Shown here: one piece after another, positions 17,740 to 25,932 of the stretch
How positions within the stretch are numbered: position 1 is the stretch's first letter
Layout of the letters: each line of letters begins with the position of its first letter
NCBI GenBank assembly: GCA_963708645.1
Contig: CAVPTA010000008.1
Location: 62,001 to 126,000, forward strand
Origin: RYN-133 sp963708645
GTDB taxonomy: Bacteria; Actinomycetota; Actinomycetes; Mycobacteriales; Jatrophihabitantaceae
Reading direction: 5' to 3'
DNA length: 64,000 bases
Notes under the pieces: generated by a model
What the model saw: only the letters and a program-made list of their open reading frames with translations
Told to the model about the DNA's origin: nothing
The model's database searches: none
Made by a program: the position numbers and the translations under genes

Positions 17740-18122
17740 GGGGTCTCCTTCAACGCCGACGAGCGCAGGTCGATGCGCAGCGGAATGTCGACGGGCGCGA
17801 GCAACGCCTTGACCGTGCCTGTGCACCGCACGGTTGTCACCGGCAGTCGCGTCTGCGCGTCGACACCAGGCGCGCTCGTGCACGTGATGTCGGACGCGCC
17901 GAGCCCGTCCCTGATCAACTGCTCGGCGCGTGCTGCGCCGGCGCCGGAGGGCACTCCGGCTGCTGCGGCGTAGCGCGCAGCGTCGGCGGCGCTGGCCGCG
18001 ACGATGTTGCGCGCGTAGAAGTACACCGCCACCTGCAGCACGCCGAACAGCAAGAAGATCAGCAACACCGAGATGAGAACGAACTCGACGACGGCCGCCC
18101 CGTCGTCGCGCTCCCGAGCCAT
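17736..18122 (-). CDS. TadE-like minor pseudopilin
   Basis: 128 residues with the TadE motif near the N-terminus (DDGAAVVEFVLISVLLIFLL) and one transmembrane helix, then a soluble part with two cysteines (ITCTS, VRCTG). Such proteins are thought to be processed by a prepilin peptidase and to prime or decorate the Flp pilus. The start codon directly follows the stop of the 64-residue pilin candidate (TAG then ATG), and the end overlaps the next TadE-like gene. Confidence 0.87.
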   Translation of the reverse strand: MARERDDGAAVVEFVLISVLLIFLLFGVLQVAVYFYARNIVAASAADAARYAAAAGVPSGAGAARAEQLIRDGLGASDITCTSAPGVDAQTRLPVTTVRCTGTVKALLAPVDIPLRIDLRSSALKETP

Positions 18123-18317
18123 CTACTTGCTGCCGGAGACCGAATCGATCGCGCTGGTGATCGCGCTCTTTATCTGCGGCTCGAACACCGCGAGGATCGC
18201 CACGACCAAGATCGCCGACATCACGGTGACCATCACCCAACCGGGCACGTCACCCCGGTCACGGTCGTCGCGCACTCGCTCGATCAGCGCGGCAAACCAC
18301 ATCGTCAGAAACTGCAT
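18123..18317 (-). CDS. Candidate Flp-type pilin or small Tad-locus membrane protein (64 aa)
   Basis: 64 residues. A charged N-terminal stretch containing RDDRDRGDVPGW leads into one hydrophobic helix VMVTVMSAILVVAILAVF and a short polar tail SAITSAIDSVSGSK. Position between TadC and TadE genes, small size and a glycine before the helix suit the main pilin of a Tad system, but the classic G-x4-E-Y processing motif is absent, so assignment rests on context. A GAGGGAGAAG ribosome site precedes ATG 18317. Confidence 0.7.
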   Translation of the reverse strand: MQFLTMWFAALIERVRDDRDRGDVPGWVMVTVMSAILVVAILAVFEPQIKSAITSAIDSVSGSK

Positions 18318-18342
18318 TGCTTCTCCCTCATGTGTTGTGTGA

Positions 18343-19287
18343 CTAGTGGGCCAGCGACGTAAGCGTCAGCAGGCCCGGATAGAGCGCGAAGAGCACGGTG
18401 ACCGGCAAGATCAGGAACACCACCGGCAACATCATCGAGATCTCCTTGCGGCCGCCGGCTTCCAGCAGCGCGCGCTTGCCGATTTCGCGTACGTCGACTG
18501 CTTGGGCACGGAGCACGTCCGCGAGCGGTGTACCGCGCTCCAGCCCGACGACGATGCCTTGGATGAAGCGGGCGAACGGCTCGAGCGTCGTCCGCTCGGC
18601 GACACCCGTGAGCGCGGTTGTCAGCGGAACGCCCGTGCGCGACTGCGCGATCGCGATGTCGAGGTCACGAGCAAGCTCCCCGCCGGTCAGCCTGCACACC
18701 CGGCGCAGCGCATCCGGCGCGGCCTCACCGGCAACGACTGCCAACGCGAGCAGGTCTGCGAAGACAGGGAATTCGGCGAGCATCACGGCCTCGCGGCGTT
18801 CGAGTTGTCGGGTCAGATACCAGTCGCGGCCCAGCACTCCGCCGACGAGCCCTGCCAGCGCGATCGCAGCGACCAGGACGGGATCGACGCCGCCGCGTGC
18901 CCAGCCGCCGAATCCGACGACCAGACCGCTGACCAACATCGCGGCAACGCCCCAGACGACCTGTTCGATGCGGAAGTCCTCGACCGTCAACCGGCTGCCG
19001 AGACCGTTGAGTCGACGCCGCACTGAGGTCGCGCCGCCGACCGCCTTGTCAACGACGCCGACAAGCTCGCCGAGTACCGGTCCGAAGATCCGACGGGCGA
19101 CGACGAACGGCGTTGCAGTTGCGGACGGCTGTGCCAGCAAGCGCGACGGACGCGGCGTGTCACCGAGATACGGCGCGACTCGGTCGACGAGCCGGATCGG
19201 CCGCAACGGCGGAGCCGCACGAACGGCAATGATCACGCCCAACGCAGCAAGTGCACCGAGGATCGACCCGAGCAGCCAGAGCGTCAC
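18343..19287 (-). CDS. tadC: Tad/type II secretion F-family inner-membrane protein (TadC)
   Basis: 314 residues with a T2SSF domain: N-terminal membrane helix (MTLWLLGSILGALAALGVII), cytoplasmic helical bundle with ADLLALAVVAGEAAPDALRR and FARFIQGIVVGLERGTPL, and C-terminal helix MLPVVFLILPVTVLFALYPG. TadC pairs with TadB as the platform on which the TadA ATPase drives pilus assembly. GTG start overlaps the TadB stop by four bases. Confidence 0.9.
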   Translation of the reverse strand: MTLWLLGSILGALAALGVIIAVRAAPPLRPIRLVDRVAPYLGDTPRPSRLLAQPSATATPFVVARRIFGPVLGELVGVVDKAVGGATSVRRRLNGLGSRLTVEDFRIEQVVWGVAAMLVSGLVVGFGGWARGGVDPVLVAAIALAGLVGGVLGRDWYLTRQLERREAVMLAEFPVFADLLALAVVAGEAAPDALRRVCRLTGGELARDLDIAIAQSRTGVPLTTALTGVAERTTLEPFARFIQGIVVGLERGTPLADVLRAQAVDVREIGKRALLEAGGRKEISMMLPVVFLILPVTVLFALYPGLLTLTSLAH

Positions 19288-20135
19288 AGCAGCACCCGTT
19301 GATCTTCAGGGAGCCTGCCGATTTGCAGCATGACGCGATAGGCGACCACGCAAACCGAGGCGCCGATCGCGAGCAAGATCGTGCCGCCCGGTGAGTCGTA
19401 GGCCTGCAACGTCTGCGACTGCGAACCCAACAGCAGCAGGACGAGCCACGGTGCGGCGACGGCGAGCCGCGCGGCATTCACGATCCAGCCCTGGCGAGTC
19501 TCCAGCTCCGACCGCGTGCGGGCATCAGAGCGGAGCAGCTCCGACAGCGTCCGCAGCACCGTTCCGAGATCGCTACCACCCACCTCGCGTGCGACGCGCA
19601 CGGTCTCGCAGATGCGGTCGCCGACCGGATCGGCGAGATCGTCCTTCAACCGGTCGAGGCAGTCGCCGAATCGACCGGTCGCGCGGTAGGCCGTCCCGAA
19701 CCGCGAGAAGGCCGGGCGTAGTTCAGCGGGACCGCGCTCGCCCAAAGCAGAGAGCCCTTCTGGCAAGGACATTCCGGCCCGGACGGCCGATGCCAGGTTG
19801 TCGACGGCCTCAGGCCACAACTCGCGTAACGCGAGCAGACGGCGCCGGCGCAGGCGATGCAACACCACCATCGGCACGAAGAAGGCGAACACGCCGAAGA
19901 AGACGGCAACAACGACGGTCGCCGTCAGCACCAGCACGATTCCGGCTGCGAGGAGCGCGCACAGAACCTGCGCACCGAGTAACTGCGCGGGGCCGACGCC
20001 CTCGACCCCGGCTTGCCGCAGCAGGTCGACACGCGCTGCCGCGAGCCGCTTCTCCTGCCGGCGCGGTGCGCGCGGACCGCTGCGCCAGATCAGCAACGCT
20101 CCCAGCCCGAGCAGCAGCCCGACAAGCGCGCCCAC
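19284..20135 (-). CDS. tadB: Tad/type II secretion F-family inner-membrane protein (TadB)
   Basis: 283 residues. Membrane segments at the N-terminus (ALVGLLLGLGALLIW and GIVLVLTATVVVAVFF) and C-terminus (APWLVLLLLG, TILLAIGASVCVVAY) flank a T2SSF domain with NLASAVRAGMSLPEGLSALG and TLSELLRSDARTRSELETRQ. It is the first platform protein of the pair. GTG 20135 comes one base after the TadA stop, and its own end overlaps TadC. Confidence 0.9.
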   Translation of the reverse strand: MGALVGLLLGLGALLIWRSGPRAPRRQEKRLAAARVDLLRQAGVEGVGPAQLLGAQVLCALLAAGIVLVLTATVVVAVFFGVFAFFVPMVVLHRLRRRRLLALRELWPEAVDNLASAVRAGMSLPEGLSALGERGPAELRPAFSRFGTAYRATGRFGDCLDRLKDDLADPVGDRICETVRVAREVGGSDLGTVLRTLSELLRSDARTRSELETRQGWIVNAARLAVAAPWLVLLLLGSQSQTLQAYDSPGGTILLAIGASVCVVAYRVMLQIGRLPEDQRVLL

Positions 20136-20136
20136 G

Positions 20137-21375
20137 TCAGGCCTCTCGCAGTCGGTGACCGAGCGTCTGCACCAGATCGACGCCGGCTGCCTCGTACCGC
20201 TCGGGGTGCGGCGGGTATCCGTCGCCGCGTTCGAGCCGCCCGCGCCGTGTCGTGAACAGTTCGGTGGTCTCGATGACGTCGCCCTCGACGCGTCCGGTCA
20301 CGCCGACGATCTCGCGCACCCGCCGCTGCCCGCTCGCGTCCATCCCCAGATGCACCACGATGTCGACCGACGAGGCGACGGTCGGAACGACGAACGACGC
20401 CGACACGTTCTCGCCTGCGAGCAACGGCAGCGTGCACATCTTGATCAACGCCTCACGGGCGGAGTTCGCATGCAACGTGCACATGCCAGGCAGACCGCTG
20501 TTCAAAGCCACGAGCAGATCGAGGCATTCCTCCTGGCGCACCTCGCCGACGATTAAGCGCGACGGACGCATCCGCAGCGCCTCTTTCACCAGCCGCCGCA
20601 ACGGAATCTCGCCCGTACCCTCGAGATTCGGCTGCCGTGTCTGCATCCCAACGACGTCAGGTGCGGCGATCTGCAGTTCGAAAACCTCTTCGACGGTCAC
20701 GATGCGCTCGCGACCGGGGATCGCTCCGCACAACGCGTTGAGCATGGTCGTTTTCCCCGACTGCGTTCCCCCGGCGACCAGCACGTTCAGGCCGGAAACG
20801 ACAGACGCTTCGAGGAAACGCGCCGCTTGATCGGTGATCGACCCGACGCCGATCAGCTCGTCCAGCGAATGGAATCCGAGCACGAACTTTCGGATGTTGA
20901 CCGCCATGTGACGACGCGTGATCGAGGGAATCACGACGTGCAGCCGCGAGCCGTCGGGCAGGTTCGCATCGACGAAGGGCGTGCTCAAGTCGATGCGACG
21001 TCCGCTGGTACGCAGCATCCGCTCGACGAGCTCGGCGACCTCGTCGCTGGTCAGGATCAAGGTCGTGAGTTCGCTGCGTCCACGCCTCGCGACGAACACG
21101 CGGCCCGGTTCATTGATCCAGATCTCTTCGATCCCGGCGTCATCAAGCAGCGGTTGCAGCGGCCCGAACCCGGCGATCGCGTCGTGGATCGCGCGTGCCA
21201 CGCCATCGCGATCGCTGATCGGCGGCAGCTGGGAAGTCGTGACCCGATCGACGTAATCGCCGATCGCTTCATCGATCAATGTGGCGACGGCGCCGGGCTC
21301 GACTGCGGGATCGAGCGCGCGGCGGCGCACGAGTTCGCGTACCTCGCCCTCGAGGATCGCTCGCGCCGTCAGCAT
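20137..21375 (-). CDS. tadA: Tad/CpaF-type secretion ATPase (TadA)
   Basis: 412 residues. N-terminal domain with FGPLQPLLDDAGIEEIWINE, then the secretion ATPase core: Walker A VAGGTQSGKTTMLNAL, Asp box IVTVEEVFELQI, Walker B RPSRLIVGEVR, and His box TLHANSAREAL. It powers Flp pilus extension on the TadB/TadC platform. A GGGAGGGG ribosome site precedes ATG 21375, and it is the first gene of the operon. The usual upstream TadZ/CpaE-like partner is not present in the window. Confidence 0.93.
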   Translation of the reverse strand: MLTARAILEGEVRELVRRRALDPAVEPGAVATLIDEAIGDYVDRVTTSQLPPISDRDGVARAIHDAIAGFGPLQPLLDDAGIEEIWINEPGRVFVARRGRSELTTLILTSDEVAELVERMLRTSGRRIDLSTPFVDANLPDGSRLHVVIPSITRRHMAVNIRKFVLGFHSLDELIGVGSITDQAARFLEASVVSGLNVLVAGGTQSGKTTMLNALCGAIPGRERIVTVEEVFELQIAAPDVVGMQTRQPNLEGTGEIPLRRLVKEALRMRPSRLIVGEVRQEECLDLLVALNSGLPGMCTLHANSAREALIKMCTLPLLAGENVSASFVVPTVASSVDIVVHLGMDASGQRRVREIVGVTGRVEGDVIETTELFTTRRGRLERGDGYPPHPERYEAAGVDLVQTLGHRLREA

Positions 21376-21642
21376 CCAACCCCTCCCTCGTGTCCGATTT
21401 GTCCCGTCTGCCGGGCAGCGTAAGCCCGCCTCTTGGGAAATGCACAGTCGAATTCGCGAGGTTGTGGACGACGGTCACCGGAGGTCGTACCTCACGCCAC
21501 ATCAGCACGCACCCGCCCCAGCAGCGGTGGCCGCGTCCGGCCGGGTCGGCGAGCACCGGCAGACCTCAGCTGCTGAGCAAGGAGCGTGCTTGCGGCGGCG
21601 TACTACGGACGTAGGACGCCTGGACGAGACATCCCCCGTCGG
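21376..21642. promoter_or_regulatory. Tad operon leader and promoter region
   Basis: This 267-base stretch lies between tadA (minus) and the end of the hemerythrin gene (minus). Apart from the tadA ribosome site I see no gene, hairpin or repeat with support. It should hold the tad promoter. Confidence 0.4.
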
Positions 21643-22218
21643 TCAGAGCTGGCCGGGGTAGAACCCGTGCCGCGCCAGCGGCGCAACGAGCGAGCGCTCC
21701 TCGTAGGCGAAGTGCGACAGCAGCGTCTCGGCGAGCGTGTCGACGGCGGCCTCGACCGCGCTCAGGTCGTCGGGCGTGGTTGCCAGCCGGACGAGCGCCG
21801 AGTCGACGCTGCCGATGACGCCATGAATGATCTCGTGCTCGCGGTGCAGCTGGTCGAGCACCGGCGCGAGCGCAGGCTCGGCGCGACGTAGATGCGGGAA
21901 GATCTGCCCGCTCTCCAGCTCGTGGTGCTGGGTCAGCTGCAGGCAGTACTGCTGGCAGATCCCGCCGAAGGTCCAGTTGTTGGCGAGCAGCGCGATCCGC
22001 TGCAGCTCGCCACGGGCACCGCCGGCCGACAGCTGCCCGGAGCGCACTTGGTCGAGCACGTCACGCACTTGGTCGAGCTCGCGGCGGAGCATGTTGTGCA
22101 CCTCGACCAGGTGCTCACCGACGCGGCGGCCCAGCGCCGACACCGCATCGTCGTCGACATCCAGCGCCTTCGGGCGCACCTCATCCGACAGCGCTGGATC
22201 GACCACGTCCACCAGCAT
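21643..22218 (-). CDS. Hemerythrin domain-containing protein
   Basis: 191 residues. The C-terminal 150 form a hemerythrin-like four-helix bundle with the iron-ligand pattern: H in VEVHNMLRRELD, H-H-x-x-E in CLQLTQHHELESGQ, H in LHREHEIIHGV, and H-x-x-x-E in LLSHFAYEERSL. The likely role is oxygen or iron sensing or binding, unknown in detail. ATG 22218 is the first credible start; a longer frame would run into the divergent aminotransferase promoter. The 70-base gap to that gene must hold two promoters. Confidence 0.88.
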   Translation of the reverse strand: MLVDVVDPALSDEVRPKALDVDDDAVSALGRRVGEHLVEVHNMLRRELDQVRDVLDQVRSGQLSAGGARGELQRIALLANNWTFGGICQQYCLQLTQHHELESGQIFPHLRRAEPALAPVLDQLHREHEIIHGVIGSVDSALVRLATTPDDLSAVEAAVDTLAETLLSHFAYEERSLVAPLARHGFYPGQL

Positions 22219-22288
22219 GCCAACCGGCGGCGGACGTAAGCGTGGGGGCCCGACGCGGCCGGGTTCGTAGTGCGTAACGTCCAACAAC

Positions 22289-23458
22289 GTGCCCACGTTC
22301 GCCGAACGCATCGACGCGATCACGCTCGATCAGCTGCGCACACAACGCACGGTGAAGTGGACGGCCTCGCAACAACCCGATGGCATCGGCGCCTTCGTGG
22401 CCGAGATGGACTTCGGCATCGCCCCGGTCGTCACAGAGGCGCTCGAACGATTCGTGGCCGAGCAGAACTTCGGCTACCTCGCGCAGCCGCTCGCGGACGA
22501 ACTCGCCGACGCGTGCGCGAACTGGCAACGCGATCACTACGGCTGGGACGTGCCACCTGCCGCCGTGCATCCGCTCGCGGACGTGGTCAAGGGCCTCGAG
22601 CTCGCGATGACCAACTTCTCGCGGCCCGGTGCTCCGATCATCTTGCCGACGCCGGCATACATGCCGTTCCTCATCGTGCCGCGCATCTTCGGGCGCGACA
22701 TCATCGAAGTGCCGATGCGCAACGACGCGGGTCGTTACACGTTCGACCTCGACGGCATCGACGCCGCTTACCGCGCGGGCGGCGACCTGCTCGTACTGTG
22801 CAACCCGTACAACCCGCTCGGCCGCGTGTTCGATCGCGCAGAGCTCACCGCGATCACCGAGGTCGTCGACCATCACGGTGGACGGGTGTTCGCCGACGAG
22901 ATCCACGCGCCGATCGTCTATCCCGGTTCGCAGCACGTCCCCTACGCGTCGACGTCCGACACCGCGGCCGGCCACACGATCACCGCGACGTCGGCGTCGA
23001 AGGGATGGAACCTGCCCGGCCTCAAGTGCGCGCAGATCATCCTGAGCAACGATGCCGATCGCGCTGCCTGGACCGACATCGGTCACTGGGCCTCGCACGG
23101 GGCGAGCAACCCCGGCGTCGTCGCGAACACCGTCGCCTATCGCGACGGCGAGTCGTGGCTGGCTGAGGTGCTCGACTATCTCGACGGCAGCCGCAGGCTG
23201 CTCGCCGACTTGCTGCACGAGCACCTGCCGCACGTGCGCTACCGCCCGCCGGACGGCACCTATCTCGCCTGGCTCGATTTCCGCGACCACGACCTGCCGC
23301 AAAGCCCCGGCCAGTTCGTCACCGAACAGGCGAAGGTCGTCGTCATCGACGGACCCGAATGCGGCACCGGCGGCGCCGGTTTCCTGCGGCTGAACTTCGC
23401 GACGCCACGTCCGGTGCTCACCGAGATCGTGCAGCGCATCGCCGGCACTATCGGCTAG
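22289..23458 (+). CDS. MalY/PatB-type PLP-dependent aminotransferase / C-S lyase
   Basis: 389 residues, fold-type I aminotransferase of the MalY/PatB branch. Diagnostic segments: FVAEMDFGIAPVV near the N-terminus, VLCNPYNPLGRVF, the aspartate in VFADEIHAPIVY, and the PLP lysine in TSASKGWNLPGLKCAQ. Members cleave cystathionine or other cysteine conjugates (beta C-S lyase) or act as aminotransferases, and the substrate here is not fixed by the sequence. GTG start at 22289. Not evidently in an operon. Confidence 0.9.
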   Translation: MPTFAERIDAITLDQLRTQRTVKWTASQQPDGIGAFVAEMDFGIAPVVTEALERFVAEQNFGYLAQPLADELADACANWQRDHYGWDVPPAAVHPLADVVKGLELAMTNFSRPGAPIILPTPAYMPFLIVPRIFGRDIIEVPMRNDAGRYTFDLDGIDAAYRAGGDLLVLCNPYNPLGRVFDRAELTAITEVVDHHGGRVFADEIHAPIVYPGSQHVPYASTSDTAAGHTITATSASKGWNLPGLKCAQIILSNDADRAAWTDIGHWASHGASNPGVVANTVAYRDGESWLAEVLDYLDGSRRLLADLLHEHLPHVRYRPPDGTYLAWLDFRDHDLPQSPGQFVTEQAKVVVIDGPECGTGGAGFLRLNFATPRPVLTEIVQRIAGTIG

Positions 23459-23657
23459 CTGAAGAGTGCTTCATCTGGTGAAGAGCGGGTGCTGGAACCC
23501 TAACGCCTCGCATGGTTGGCGCAGGCGTCCTACGTCAGCACGACAACCAGCACTCGAAGGAGGCCCGCGGCGGACCCGGCGGGCCACCTGTAAACACGCC
23601 GACGCGCAACTGGAGTTTGACGTCGCGTTGACCGAGTGTCGATCGAGCCGAGTGGGT

Positions 23658-23942
23658 TCAGGCCCCGAGGTCGGCCTGCAGACGGAAGCGTTCGTCGGCG
23701 GACATGCCGCCCCACACGCCGTAGGGCTCGTGGCTTGTCAGCGCGGATTTCAAGCACTCTTCGATCACCGGGCACCGTGCGCACACGGCCTTGGCCTTCA
23801 TCTCGCGACGTCGCACGGACGCGCCGCGCTCGTTGTCGGCTTGGTAGAACAGCGAGGTGTCGAGGCCGGCGCAGGCGGCATCGAGCTGCCACTCCCAGGC
23901 GAAGATTCGCCTGGCCGGGTAGTCGAATGGGGAAGTGATCAT
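23658..23942 (-). CDS. WhiB-family iron-sulfur transcriptional regulator
   Basis: 94 residues with the four cysteine ligands of a [4Fe-4S] cluster (C in DAACAG, CARC and the C of EECLKSAL) and the GVWGGM turn before a basic end (SADERFR). WhiB proteins bind sigma factor region 4 and control division, redox or antibiotic-tolerance genes. ATG 23942 has GAGAGGG upstream; an in-frame start at 24089 would add an unsupported 49 residues. The 239-base upstream gap contains several ACCGG elements. Confidence 0.93.
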   Translation of the reverse strand: MITSPFDYPARRIFAWEWQLDAACAGLDTSLFYQADNERGASVRRREMKAKAVCARCPVIEECLKSALTSHEPYGVWGGMSADERFRLQADLGA

Positions 23943-24043
23943 GATCCCTCTCGAACGCTCGATCCGTGGGTTGACGTCGAACGGCACAGCTGTGCCCGTG
24001 CCTGTCTGCCCCCGCAGCGCAAGGAGTGGATTTGCGCCGATCT

Positions 24044-24130
24044 GATACCGGTTGATACCGGACACAGAGCCGACCTCGATCCCTTCCATGACAGATAATA
24101 TCCGTGTTAGTTTTACCGGTCAAGACCGGT
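24044..24130. promoter_or_regulatory. Cluster of ACCGG repeats upstream of the whiB gene
   Basis: GATACCGG occurs at 24044-24051 and again at 24054-24061 (two-base spacer), and ACCGGT at 24115-24120 and 24125-24130 (ACCGGTCAAGACCGGT). Between whiB and the hydratase 3' end this can only serve whiB. Regularly spaced repeats suggest a binding site for a regulator, or for WhiB itself with a sigma factor. Confidence 0.45.
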
Positions 24131-24181
24131 TCACAGGGAAGATCGGCGGGAATGTCCCCCGCATAAGCGCTCAGTCCGATC

Positions 24182-24964
24182 TCAGTCGATTCGGACGTCT
24201 ACGGACCCCAAAACGTCAAATTCTGCGCAGAACTCATCGCCTGACTGCATCGGCACCGCGGCATGCAACGCGCCGGTCATCACGAGGTGTCCGGGCTCGA
24301 GCGCGATGCCGTTCTCGCCGAGGACGTTTGCCAGCCAGGCCACGACGGCCAGCGGGTCACCGAGAGCGGCGGCGCCCGTGCCCCGGTCGATGACCTCGCC
24401 GTTGCGCGAGAGCGTCATCGCGAATTCGCGCGGATCGAGGTCGTCCAGCGCGACGAGGTCGGACGAGATCGCGACCGCCCCGTTGCTCGCCAGATCAGCC
24501 ACCGTGTCGGCGAGTTTGATGCGCCAGTCGACGAAGCGTGAGTCGACGATCTCCATCGAGGCGCCGATCGACTCGACCGCGGCGCGCGCGGCCTCGAGGG
24601 TCACGCCGGGCCCGGCCAGCCGCTCGCGCATGACGAAGACGATCTCGGCCTCGAGCTTCGGCGCGATGAAGGCGTCCAGGGCGACGGCGTCGCCGTTGCG
24701 GTAGACCGTCGACGAGAGCACCGGGCCGTAGTCGGGACTGTCGACGCCGATCATCTTCTGCATGGCCTGCGACGTCAGTCCGACCTTGTAGCCGACGATC
24801 GAATCGCCGGCGTCCAGGATCATCCGCGTGAGCGCCGCCTGCACGGCGTAGCCGTCGGCCATGCCCAACGTCGGGTCGGCGTCGGTGAACGGTTCGATCG
24901 GACGCCGATCACGGCGCGCCTCGAACAGCGCCCGGGCCTTGCCTTCGACATCGGTGATGCGCAT
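24182..24964 (-). CDS. hsaE: 2-hydroxypenta-2,4-dienoate hydratase (HsaE/MhpD family)
   Basis: 260 residues. Hydratases of this family add water to 2-hydroxypenta-2,4-dienoate (or 2-hydroxyhexa-2,4-dienoate in steroid degradation) to give 4-hydroxy-2-oxo acids. Family segments present: GYKVGLTSQAMQKMIGVD, APKLEAEIVFVM with the metal-ligand acidic residues, and the C-terminal ALEPGHLVMTGALHAAVP. AGAGGAGC precedes ATG 24964. It diverges from the next two enzymes of the pathway across a KstR-type operator, which favours the steroid version, though an aromatic meta-cleavage route uses the same enzyme set. Confidence 0.88.
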   Translation of the reverse strand: MRITDVEGKARALFEARRDRRPIEPFTDADPTLGMADGYAVQAALTRMILDAGDSIVGYKVGLTSQAMQKMIGVDSPDYGPVLSSTVYRNGDAVALDAFIAPKLEAEIVFVMRERLAGPGVTLEAARAAVESIGASMEIVDSRFVDWRIKLADTVADLASNGAVAISSDLVALDDLDPREFAMTLSRNGEVIDRGTGAAALGDPLAVVAWLANVLGENGIALEPGHLVMTGALHAAVPMQSGDEFCAEFDVLGSVDVRID

Positions 24965-25009
24965 CGCTGCTCCTCTTGTTGCGCCGTGCGCGCCACGCGC
25001 GGTAAGAAG

Positions 25010-25023
25010 TGAAACACGTTCTA
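25010..25023. promoter_or_regulatory. KstR-type operator (TnnAACnnGTTnnA)
   Basis: The sequence TGAAACACGTTCTA matches the published 14-base KstR consensus TnnAACnnGTTnnA at all eight fixed positions. It lies in the 79-base gap between the divergent hydratase and acetaldehyde dehydrogenase starts, where one site could repress both arms. KstR is the TetR-type repressor of upper and ring cholesterol catabolism in mycobacteria and rhodococci. Confidence 0.7.
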
Positions 25024-25043
25024 CTTTGCCATGGGAGGCAAGG

Positions 25044-25932
25044 ATGACCCTGGCCGCCATCATCGGACCCGGCAACATCGGGACCGATCTTCTCGCGAAG
25101 CTGCGGCGCAGCGACACGATCGAGGTCCACTACGTGGTCGGCGTCGTCGAGTCGGACGGGCTGCGCCGGGCCCGCGAGCTCGGCATCGCCGCCTCGGCCG
25201 ACGGCCTGGACTGGCTGCTGCAGCAGGATCCGCTGCCCGAGCTGGTGTTCGACGCGACGTCGGCGAAGGCGCACCGCGCCGCCGCGCCCCGGCTGGCCGA
25301 GGCCGGGATCACCGCGGTCGATCTCACGCCCGCGGCCGTCGGCCCGCTGGTGTGCCCGCCGGTCAATTTCGGCGAACACGTCGCCGCTTCGAACGTCAAC
25401 ATGATCAGCTGCGGCGCCCAGGCCACCGTCCCGATCGTCCATGCGGTGTCGTCGGTCGTCACCGTTCCCTATGCCGAGATCGTCGCGTCGGTCGCGTCCA
25501 AATCGGCCGGGCCCGGCACGCGCGCCAACATCGACGAGTTCACCCACACCACTTCGCGCGCCGTGCGCGAACTCGGCGGCGCGACGCGCGGCAAGGCGAT
25601 CATCGTGCTCAACCCCGTCGAGCCGCCGATGATCATGCGTGACACGGTCTACTGCGCCATCCCGGCCGACGCCGATCACGACGCGATCACCGAGTCGATC
25701 CACCGCCGGGTCGCCGAGGTGCAGCAGTACGTGCCCGGGCTACACGCTGCGCGCCGATCCGCAGTACGACGACCCACGCGAGTCGTGGGACGGGCACGGC
25801 CGGGTGGTCGTGTTCCTCGAAGTGCGCGGCGCGGGCGACTACCTGCCCGAGTACGCCGGCAACCTCGACATCATGACCGCCGCCGCGGCGCGCGTCGGCG
25901 AACTGGTTGCGTCCTCGAAGGCAGTTGCCTGA
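25044..25932 (+). CDS. hsaG: Acetaldehyde/propionaldehyde dehydrogenase (acylating), one frame break
   Basis: Converts the short aldehyde released by the aldolase to acyl-CoA. The N-terminus has the dinucleotide site AAIIGPGNIGTDLL, the catalytic cysteine lies in VNMISCGAQATVPI, and KAIIVLNPVEPPMIMRDTV is typical. Near 25738 one extra G in CCCGGG breaks the frame; the remainder continues YTLRADPQYDD and NLDIMTAAAARVGE and ends at 25932. Corrected length is about 295 residues, the family norm. GGGAGG precedes ATG 25044 and the stop shares a base with the aldolase ATG, matching the known enzyme complex that channels the aldehyde. Confidence 0.9.
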
